Origin: Tubiluchus corallicola
Taxonomy: Eukaryota; Priapulida; Priapulimorpha; Priapulimorphida; Tubiluchidae
Reading direction: 5' to 3'
DNA length: 39,818 bases
NCBI GenBank assembly: GCA_030141605.1
Contig: JAQGDQ010000014.1
Span: 1,397,501-1,437,318, forward strand
Shown in pieces: positions 32,795 through 39,818 of the stretch. The stretch's first letter is position 1, and each line of letters starts with the position of its first letter. The notes under the pieces were generated by a model. The model was not told the DNA's origin, ran no database searches, and saw nothing but the letters and a program-made list of their open reading frames with translations. A program made the position numbers and the translations under genes.

Positions 32795-32804
<10 letters not shown>
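32729..32804. repeat. 76-base perfect AT palindrome
   Basis: Arms built from atttattattatttatataat (32733-32753) and its exact reverse complement (32780-32800), extended four more paired bases each side, with a self-complementary AT-dinucleotide centre. A further AT tract continues to about 32860. It is able to extrude a cruciform. Confidence 0.9.
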
Positions 32805-32835
<31 letters not shown>

Positions 32836-33112
32836 CGCATATATATATATATATATATACGAATCTCACATTTTCACATTGCTAAAAACGGTCTAACGTT
32901 ATTAAAATGTACTTTGTATATGACAAACCTGCAACTCGCAGAGAAGCTGGAGTTACCTGGACGCACGTAAAAAACGGCGTGGATTTAGTGTGAAATGAAC
33001 TTTCTTGTTGCCTAAATTTTAGCGAAAAAAAATGAAAATTTTCTGATTCACGATATATCACCTATTCCATGCGTCACTTTCATGCGTCCTTACTGTGAAA
33101 TGAGCCTTATCC

Positions 33113-33390
33113 CATGTTTATATTTTCTGGACACTCAGCATTGAATTGAGTTAACATAGCGGCTTGTGACTTGCATAGTGCAATGTTATCCCCGGAGATC
33201 CTTATCAAGGAGAGTCTGCAGCAACAGCATAAAGGATTCGCTTTCGTATAAGGCAATTTGGTAAACGTTTATTTACAACGTAAATTCTAGACTGTATATA
33301 TCTATCACTGTATCATGTACTAGTTTGTATTACTAAAATGTAGCTAGCCCGTTTACCGTTGTTATATAGTAGGGAATTGTATACTTTACT
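33113..33390. other. Intronic, no recognised feature
   Basis: Short intronic interval before the pentanucleotide array; nothing recognised. Confidence 0.4.
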
Positions 33391-33560
33391 AATATAATAT
33401 AATATAATATAATGTAATGTAATGTAATGTAATGTAATGCAATGCAATGCAATGCAATGCAATGCAATACAATACAATACAATACAATACAATACAATAC
33501 AATACAATACAATACAATACAATACAATACAATACAATACAATACAATACAATACAATAT
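33391..33560. repeat. Graded pentanucleotide array
   Basis: Thirty-four uninterrupted five-base units in pure blocks: aatat x4 (33391-33410), aatgt x5 (33411-33435), aatgc x6 (33436-33465), aatac x18 (33466-33555), then aatat x1. Each block differs from the next by one substitution. The overlapping open frames (poly IVLYC on minus, poly QYNTI on plus) are artefacts of a 15-base reading period. Confidence 0.98.
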
Positions 33561-34745
33561 AAATCACGTCATGTGCATATTTTAATTTCTTGTTCTTGGT
33601 TTTCTTCAAGTAAACATTACAACAATGTAGAAAGCACCAGCAGAAACACATTGGCATACAAATTTTTAGGTCCGAAAACAAAGTTTAGCGTTTTGAATTT
33701 GGGTCAGAATTTAAGCACTAGTCTAGATCTCCCGCATTTGCGATCAAATACCCAATAAAAATGAACCATTGTTTTCACTACTGATTATCTGATTTATTGT
33801 AGGTGATACCAAAGCAGAAAGCAGACATAACTTGTTGAATTCCACTACACGAACGTCAGAAAAGGAAAAGAGGCCGAAACCTGAATCCCAAATTGATATG
33901 GTTGTGTGAAGTGTGGATAAAATATCTGGCTTTAACGAGTCTGGGGTTGTTTTTATCTCAATCTTCGCTTGACGATGATACAAAATCGAAACTTTTGTAG
34001 CTATAAGATCACTGAATTCTTCATTAAGTAAACTGAGACTTTTATTAAAATGTCGGAACACTTAGAAGAGTTTCTCTGCGTATCATAGGCCTATATTATA
34101 TTGCATAAATGTTATTAAAATTTACATTTTACGAAATACTGACAAGTAAAAATATAATTGGCTGACAGTGGATGCTGCCAACTAGATGAAACTACGTCGT
34201 CCTTGCAAGTTTTTCTTTTTTAGTATAAAACAATAAGAGCAGAGAAATAGATCAACAATAAAGGCTGTGAAAAAGAAAGCAAGGCACATTGTTTACCTAC
34301 TAACATCACGAAGAATTATAGTCATTTAATAATAATGAGTACACGAAACTTATCATTATTAAAAATACAAATTTAGCATTAGAGGCAGATAAATTATTGC
34401 AGCTACTAACTTAAGATTTCTTAAGGGTAAAATGATGAGCGTGCTATTGGTGACAGGTATGTAACAGTAGCTAATAAAACATTTAGGAGTCACAATGGCT
34501 TGCCTTCTACATCTTTTCTTTTTCTTTATTGTGGAAATTTTGTTAACACGGCATTGCACGGTAAAGTAGTGTTGACCAGACAGTCGCAATGCGTTATGCG
34601 TTAAAAATCACTTTATATTGTTTTTCTAACATGCATTACTACCTTATTTTTTCTTCAGCTAGTCTATTCTTATTAAATATTTTGTAGGTAGCTTGATATG
34701 CACTAACGCATTCCGGATGTCTGGTAGACGCCGATTAAGGCTTAC
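33561..34745. other. Intronic, no recognised feature
   Basis: A minus-strand open frame of 105 codons (33744-34061; contains IKTTPDSLKPDILSTL) is balanced in composition but unrecognised. I could not show splice sites consistent with the phase-1 neurexin-like exons. Confidence 0.4.
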
Positions 34746-34805
34746 CTGAACCGGATGTGTCAAACTCACAATCATCTTCGTCATCACTTGCGCAAGGTCC
34801 ATCAC
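34746..34805 (-). CDS. Neurexin-like micro-exon with acidic Cys and SGSG site
   Basis: A 60-base exon, phase 1-1: acceptor attctttcag above 34805, donor gtaagcc below 34746. It encodes DGPCASDDEDDCEFDTSGS with the flanking split Gly codons, joining directly to the 30349-30618 exon (reading ..TSGSG then DELIAP). Two Cys bracket an acidic cluster and an SGSG glycosaminoglycan-attachment motif follows. The same layout closes the next exon. The next upstream exons, which should hold the last LNS domain, are not seen in the remaining 5 kb, which the LINE-F insertion fills. Confidence 0.75.
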
Positions 34806-35094
34806 CTGAAAGAATGATTTCGTCTCGTCCTTCCCATAGATCCAGCTTACCAGTTGCAGTTGTTGCCTAACAAATATTAGCCAAGTATTACCGACTACTT
34901 AGAGAATTCAGTTTAAATTGTTCGCTTTAACATATCAAAAATAATGTACCTAGTTACTTATCAGACATGTTTGAACTTGTAATATCAACTTACTCTTTAA
35001 GATAATTAACAACGTGAACACGATGATTTCTAGGACTCGCTGCAAGAGATTTGGTGATAGAGCACTTACTATTACAGTGAGGTCAAATAGTGAA

Positions 35095-35126
<32 letters not shown>

Positions 35127-35339
35127 AATATATATATATATAATAATTTTGCCATTAAAAACATTGATAATCACTGATAAAAACTTTACAGAGATAATCA
35201 ATCAGTGTTAGTTAATAAAAACTTACACTGCTGAAGGCAAATGCGTCAGTGCAATCTAAACTACTGTGCAATAATGGAAAGTAACGACGAATGAAATCAA
35301 ACATATTTACAACTATGCACAAAAAAATGAAAAAACTAT
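34806..35339. other. Intronic; AT microsatellite
   Basis: Contains an AT dinucleotide tract at 35094-35142. The rest is unremarkable; it may include the 3' untranslated region of LINE-F. Confidence 0.5.
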
Positions 35340-35346
35340 GATTTAA

Positions 35347-35890
35347 TTAATATGGCCGTGGATATATGAATTCTGAATTAGTGTGTATGTTGTCGTACTG
35401 GTGTGATGGTATTTCATATCTGGTTAATATTAATGATTTTAATTTTGTTTTAAATGCTGATGGGGACTTGATTTGTTTAACCTGTAATGGTAGAGTAGAA
35501 TTCCAAAGTAGAATTGCTTGTTTGATTACAGAGTTCGTTCCATAGTGGGTATTTGTCCTAATTTGTTTTAGATTGCTTGTTCTGGAATTAACGATAGCAT
35601 TTGGAAAAAAGGTAAATCTGTTATTCTGGAATGGTTTGCTGATGTTGTTAATGTATTTAAATATAAAAAGCAGAGTAAAATATTCCTTGTGTGCTTCAAT
35701 GATTGGGAATTTTAAAGTTTTTCTCATGTTAGTTGTTGAAGCTTTGAATTTTGTCTACCTGCCTTATGTTTGTATGAGGACCCAGCTATCAATCTCAACG
35801 CATAGTTTTGAAGGAGATTTAATTTTAAGTAATTTTCTCTTTTGGTTTTTTGAAGTAGCGTACATCCATATAAGAAGTGTGGTAGAACTA
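35347..35890 (-). pseudogene. LINE-F ORF2 C-terminal region
   Basis: After a one-base shift near 35890 the frame reads LVLPHFLYGCTLLQKTKRKL, then two stops, then the open stretch to 35347 with YFTLLFIFKYINNISKPFQ, YGTNSVIKQAILLWNSTLPL and SPSAFKTKLKSLIL. This last block (G..SI......LWN.LP......S...FK.KLK..L) is the usual end of CR1/L2-type ORF2. It stops at 35347-35349. Confidence 0.85.
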
Positions 35891-36800
35891 AAGTTTTATA
35901 TATATTAGTGTTTTAGTTTCCTTTGTTAGTTGCCCTTTAACTTGTCGGAGATATGCCACTTTTGTGTATATGTTATTAAAGTGTTCATCCCATGAAAGAT
36001 TATTGTCTACCTGGATGCCCAGGAATTTAACATTATTAGTTTGTTTGATTACAGCATTATCTATTGTCAAAGTGGTTGATGATGCATCATTAGTATTTAA
36101 TGAAGGTGACAGTATCATGAATTTTGTTTTGTCATTATTCATTTTTAGCTTGTAATGACTAAATGCCATATTTATATTTTTTATATCTTCTTCTAAATAA
36201 TTTTTTGCAGTTTGGATATTTTCATGGGCTATGTAGATTGTAGTGTCATCAGCGTATTGCGTTATTTGTGAGTGTTGTAATACACTGGATATGTTGTTTA
36301 TATATAGGCAAAATAATAACGGACCTAGTAGTGTTCCTTGTGGTATACCTCTGTTTAACGTGGCCCAGTCAGAAAAGTTGGATGTATCTAACTTTACTCG
36401 TTGTTGTCTATCTTTGAGATACTTTTGTATCATTTTTAACGATATCGAATCTAATCCGATTTGTTTTAAATTATCGTAAAGTAGTTCGTGATTAATGCTA
36501 TCGAATGCTTTACTTAAATCTAAAAATGCCGCTAAAATGAATTGCTTGTTGTCTAAACTATGTCTCCAATTTTCTGTTGTGTGTATTAGGGCGTCAATGG
36601 TTGAATGGTGTTTACGGAAGCCAAACTGATGTTTTGATAAAAGTTCATGTTTATTTACATATGAATTTATCTGATCATAAATAATCCTTTCCCAAACTTT
36701 GCCGAAACAATGGATTACGGAAATTGGGCGATAATTCATGGGATCACATTTTGGATCTTTTTTATGGATTGGAGTCACGTTTGCCATTTTACATACCGTT
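35888..36800 (-). pseudogene. LINE-F reverse transcriptase domain (motifs intact)
   Basis: An open frame of about 300 codons with every RT motif: TPIHKKDP and NYRPISVI in the fingers, motif A FLDLSKAFDSINHELL (catalytic Asp), motif B GIPQGTLLGPLLF, motif C QYADDTTIY (catalytic Asp pair), motif D MNNDKTKFM and motif E VKFLGIQVDNNLSW. It copies the element's RNA at a nicked target. The ATG at 36785-36787 is an internal Met, not a start: the frame belongs to one long ORF2. Just upstream (36790-36860) stops and an inverted repeat gtcatataagcatatgac interrupt it. Confidence 0.93.
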
Positions 36801-36856
36801 GGAAATTAGCCTCACATAATTATCTGATTAGCAATGTAAGTCATATGCTTATATGA

Positions 36857-37320
36857 CTAATGGCCATATATGGCCAAAGCCATATATATCTTTGGGGCTA
36901 TTACAGATGCACTATCTTTTAGAATTTTGATAGAAATATCTGATGGTTCACTCCCTTTGTTGGAACTTAGGTTATTTAATATGTCGTTAATTTCTCCTAC
37001 TGTGACACTTTTGAATGAGAATACTGTGTTAGACGATTTGTTTTTTAATTTATTAATTATATTATTGCTAATATGAGAAGCCTCTCCCTTAAAATTTCCA
37101 AGATTCAGGAATATTGCATTTAGCGCATTGGCAATATCTTTGGGTTTTGTAATAACAGTGTTGTTGGTTTTAGTTTCGTCAATATGCGTTAGTTTGTTAC
37201 GGCAACTATTTATTACATTGTTACTAATTTCCCATTTTTCTTTAGTATTTGTTGCGTTTTTACATTGTTGTTGTATATATTTATTTTTCAAGCATTTAGT
37301 AAGATTACTAAATTGATTTC
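36857..37320 (-). pseudogene. LINE-F endonuclease-RT linker
   Basis: It continues ORF2 after a one-base shift in a run of nine A (minus strand, 37323-37331): KKKRNQFSNLTKCLKNKYIQ, then KWEISNNVINSCRNKL, TKPKDIANALNAIFLNLG and LNNLSSNKGSEPSDISIKIL. The N.....K..G.D.I...ILK block is the conserved N-terminal edge of the RT. It ends at a stop at 36857 where the text becomes degenerate. Confidence 0.85.
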
Positions 37321-38336
37321 TCTTTTTTTTTATAATTGTTATGATTGTTTTTAGTTTTGTTCTTTTCCCATATATTATACATTCTGTTTTTCGCTATTCT
37401 TAGTTTGTCAAGTTCAGGTGTTGTCCAGGTACTTTCGTTATTGAGTTTGCTTTGTTGTGGGATTTGTTTTACGTTTTTATATGGTGCATGTACATTAAGG
37501 CAATATTCGACATTATTAATCAGAATATTAACTTGTGTATCTATTTTATCAGTCATATATATGGAGGTCCAGTTCATTTTTGATAAGTCGATTAAGTATG
37601 AATGTTTGTTGTATTGGGCGTAGTCTCTCATTAAATGCCAGCCTGAATTTTGGTTATTGTTATGCTGTGGGGTCATTTTATCTACTAATATTGTGAAATG
37701 ATGATCTGAATAATCACACGGGAAAGTATCATATGCTACGAAATTATTGTTACTATTCGAAATGAAATGGTCGATTACTGTGGCTGATGTTTTAGAAATT
37801 CGAGTAGGTTTATTGTTGTTAAGTATGTGGACATTATCTTGTTTTAAGAGCTCTGTGTATGTTTTGTATGCCAGTGTGTTTGTAGCTAAAATATCAAGGT
37901 TGAAATCGGCCATTATAAGAACTTTTTTATTTTCGAAAACACTGCGTTCTAGTTCTTCACTAAAGTATTTGAAAAATGTTTTGTGTTTGAGATTGGGTGG
38001 TCTATATATGTTTCCTATTACATAGTTCTCAATGCTGCACCAAACAGATTCAATCTTACCGGTTCTGATGCCTTTCATTTCTTGTGGTCTCAGGTGTGAA
38101 GGTATATACATCGCAACCCCTCCACCTTTCTTATTTTTACATATATCTCTTCTTATTAATGTGTGATTAGGTAATTCTATAGTGTTGCTAAGTATTTGTT
38201 TATGTAGCCAAGTTTCTGTTATGCCTACAATAAGATTTTCGGTGGCGTGAATTGTATCTTTGAGCAGCCAGTGTTTTTTGACGAGACTTTGAATATTTAT
38301 ATTTAGAAATTTGATGTTCTTTTTATAAGTAATCAT
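37308..38336 (-). pseudogene. LINE-F APE-type endonuclease domain (motifs intact)
   Basis: A 342-codon open frame with the ordered endonuclease motifs: LNINIQSL (Asn), GITETWL (catalytic Glu), GGGVAMYI, GNIYRPP (Tyr), MADFNLDI (Asp-Asn), a TVIDHFIS strand and YSDHHF (catalytic Asp-His). It nicks target DNA to prime reverse transcription. The first ATG (38334-38336) overlaps the stop of the upstream 2A leader frame as ATGA. The frame ends at 37308 because of the poly-A run shift. The endonuclease itself contains no stop. Confidence 0.92.
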
Positions 38337-38384
38337 GAATTTTTTAGCTCATCACTGGTATTATTATTGTTGGTGTTATTATTA

Positions 38385-38479
<95 letters not shown>

Positions 38480-38788
38480 TGGCAAAATGGGTCCAGGGTT
38501 AGTTTCGATACCACCAAGTATAAGTAGTAAACGAATTATGGTTAAAATGTAAGCCAGTTCAGAACATGAGTATAGAGTGCTTTCAAATTTAGATGAAATC
38601 TGTAATTTTTCCAATTTTTTTAGTGCTACGTATTTTAGATTGACATGACGCATTTGTCTTATAGCACCGAGGTACACAACTTTTAAGATGGATACAAATC
38701 TTTTTAAAATAAATTGCATAGAGTGTCTTATTCTATCGCTATTTACAGGAAAAGCAATGAAAAAGTTGTTTAAATTACCTTTAGACAT
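38333..38788 (-). CDS. LINE-F ORF2 leader with 2A-like motif and poly-Asn
   Basis: A 151-codon frame. Residues 76-91 are a hydrophobic helix (SELAYILTIIRLLLIL) leading into GGIETNPGP at residues 92-100 (38489-38515). The ending (D)(V/I)ExNPGP preceded by a helix is the 2A ribosome-skipping signal, in which the Gly-Pro bond is not formed; 2A-like motifs are known at the ORF2 start of some CR1-like LINEs. Here the first position is Gly, not the usual Asp, so activity is uncertain. After ILP comes about 40 Asn from the in-frame microsatellite, then TSDELKNS and a stop overlapping the endonuclease ATG. Residues 1-75 are basic and unrecognised. The ATG at 38786-38788 is the only reasonable start in frame. 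Confidence 0.8.
38360..38480. repeat. TTA microsatellite inside LINE-F coding frame
   Basis: About 120 bases of TTA units with a few TTG/GTT interruptions at its left end. On the minus strand it is read AAT, giving poly-Asn between the 2A-like motif and the endonuclease. Confidence 0.97.
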
Positions 38789-39022
38789 GACATTACAAAT
38801 TACTTTAGATCATTTTCAGTTTTAGTATGGATAGTAATGCACGTAGTATAACTAAGACGTAAGCATAGTTACAATAAAAGAACTTAACTGTTTGGTGTTT
38901 GGCGTTAAATATGCAAAGGCTGCCATAATCACAAATAAATTTAGTAATTTTATGATAAGATACGTTAGAAATATCAACTATGATACAAGAAGTAAATTCG
39001 TATGGTTTCCAAAATGTGCCTA

Positions 39023-39463
39023 TTAATACAAATAAAATAACTTTAACTTGCAGTTTTTTGCAGTAATACAGCAGCATAGAATCAGGTTTACACAGTAAAA
39101 CGTTACACATGCGCGGTAAATTAATTTTAGAACGATCATAAGGATACTAATATCAGCTGTGAGTAAAAGGGCTTGTATAGAATACAATACTATAAGAAGT
39201 AAATATTTCCTATTATGTAATAACGTGGGTAAGATAATTGTTATTATAATACTAGTATACACAATTGTTACGTTATAATCTTTACACGAGTTAGGAAGGA
39301 TTGGCCTATTTTGCCATTTTATGTAAAAATTCACTAGCAGCAGTGCTAAAAATTTTCTGTTATTCAGTGTCATCATTAAAATCATAATAGCATAGTAAAA
39401 AAAGAGTTTTATAACAGGTTTACGCAGACTAGGTTTAAAGTTCAGAGTATTGTCTAAAAACAA
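39023..39463 (-). other. Hydrophobic open frame between LINE-F ORF1 and ORF2
   Basis: A stop-free frame of 146 codons that opens directly after the ORF1 stop and begins at a TTG, not an ATG. It would encode several hydrophobic segments (LFFYYAIMILMM, YTSIIITIILPTLL, YLLLIVLYSIQALLLTADIS, CVTFYCVNLILCCC). A second hydrophobic frame (38805-39110) overlaps its end. AT-rich composition can produce such frames by chance; no family recognised. Confidence 0.3.
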
Positions 39464-39464
39464 G

Positions 39465-39818
39465 CTAAACGATACTAGGCCTGAACTTGGAGATAAGCTC
39501 TTTAAAGGCTTTGGTTAGTATGTTTTCAATCTCGGATTTTAGAGCTGGTTCCTGAGTTAACAGCAGCGGTTCAGTTTGGCTTGGCAGTGTTGTAGAACAT
39601 TTATTAGGATAATGAGCTTTAGCCGATTCTGCATAGTACAAACTGCTTCGTTCAGATGGCTCTCTCCGGTTCGAAACGGAGTAGGTTCGCTGTGGGTCGT
39701 TAATTACTGGCGTTGGGAGAAGACCAGGTTTCTTAACTGTGTCTGAATAGCTGGTATTGTGAGATGAACCAATACAAAAACTAAACGAGTTATTTAGGCG
39801 CGAAATTGCAGAATTGTG
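39465..39818 (-). pseudogene. LINE-F ORF1 C-terminal part (cut by window edge)
   Basis: A stop-free minus-strand frame from the window edge to a TAG at 39465-39467, 117 codons. It reads SSHNTSYSDTVKKPGLLPTP, then INDPQRTYSVSNRREPSERS, CSTTLPSQTEPLLLTQEPAL and KSEIENILTKAFKELISKF. The SYS..VKK..L..P.P phrase and a Ser/Pro-rich basic middle are typical of the disordered end of LINE ORF1 proteins, and its position 5' of ORF2 on the same strand agrees. No zinc knuckle or RRM is visible in the part present. A host exon cannot be excluded. Confidence 0.5.

Larger units (their letters stand above)
32165..33112. repeat. Long interspersed repeat copy 2, expanded by microsatellites
   Basis: Homologous in order to 26640-27297. 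It is longer because a roughly 60-base inner block (tttgtgaaaaa(t/g)aaaa.taaagcacgcatatattta) is present twice, at 32405-32447 and 32701-32742, with GT-rich and AT-rich tracts grown after each. The right end tgtgaaatgagcct mirrors the inverted terminus of copy 1. The left end is not clear; the cagtgagga start of copy 1 is missing. Confidence 0.6.
35340..39818 (-). mobile_element. LINE-F: near-complete CR1/L2-like LINE with 2A-like motif
   Basis: A minus-strand element that runs off the right edge. Order 5' to 3': ORF1 C-terminal part (39465-39818), a 0.68 kb spacer with hydrophobic open frames, a leader with a 2A-like motif and poly-Asn (38333-38788), endonuclease (37308-38336), linker (36857-37320), reverse transcriptase (35888-36800) and C-terminal region (35347-35890). 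All catalytic motifs of both enzymes are present, but four frame breaks make this copy inactive. It sits in the intron upstream of the neurexin-like micro-exon, in the same orientation. It is much less decayed than LINE-A to LINE-G, so it is the youngest element here. Confidence 0.9.

Noticed and set aside
33313-33758. Open frames over the pentanucleotide array
   Set aside because: Five-base repeats read with a 15-base period on both strands; no stop codon can arise inside the array.

Overview
This is a eukaryotic, animal-type window: AT-rich, intron-bearing and crowded with decayed retrotransposons. The order of the two host genes, their GT-AG exons, a U6-like snRNA, several non-LTR retrotransposon (LINE) families, BEL/Pao fragments, a tRNA-headed SINE and long TTA/TAA microsatellites all fit a non-model invertebrate. 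I cannot place the phylum from the sequence. It is not bacterial, and almost all short open frames are chance or low-complexity frames.

Layout. (1) 1-5 kb: a broken LINE, then three minus-strand exons of a thioredoxin gene (1740-1805, 2597-2659, 4293-4400). Its introns hold a PIF/Harbinger-like MITE, a copy of an unclassified hairpin repeat and a LINE 3' tail. First and last thioredoxin exons were not found. A BEL/Pao reverse-transcriptase remnant and a TAA microsatellite follow. (2) 7.5-13.6 kb: two LINE corpses lie head to head near 10.64 kb, then a reverse-transcriptase scrap, a BEL/Pao gag-like scrap, and a tRNA-derived SINE ending in a 185-base TTA tract. (3) 14.7-18.7 kb: two more minus-strand LINE remnants. 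(4) 18.7-25.5 kb: mostly featureless AT-rich DNA with a divergent U6 snRNA copy, a possible LTR-element primer-binding site, two more copies of the hairpin repeat, and a GC-richer plus-strand stretch that looks like broken coding sequence (PKD/REJ-like). (5) 26-35 kb: three minus-strand, phase-1 exons of what is most likely a neurexin: two stalk exons with acidic, cysteine-flanked Ser-Gly sites of the kind that carry heparan sulfate, and a terminal exon with the mucin-like stalk, membrane segment, cytoplasmic tail and PDZ-ligand end. The introns carry a duplicated 0.65-0.95 kb repeat, LINE scraps, a large AT palindrome and a graded pentanucleotide array. (6) 35.3-39.8 kb: the best preserved LINE (CR1/L2-like), with endonuclease and reverse transcriptase motifs all present, a 2A-like ribosome-skipping motif upstream of the endonuclease, and an in-frame poly-Asn microsatellite.

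The two host genes (thioredoxin: cytosolic redox; neurexin-like: cell-surface adhesion) have no evident functional link. The most notable signal is the 2A-bearing LINE at the right end, with its unusual junction between the 2A leader frame and the endonuclease frame, followed by the repeated Ser-Gly acidic exon modules of the neurexin-like gene.
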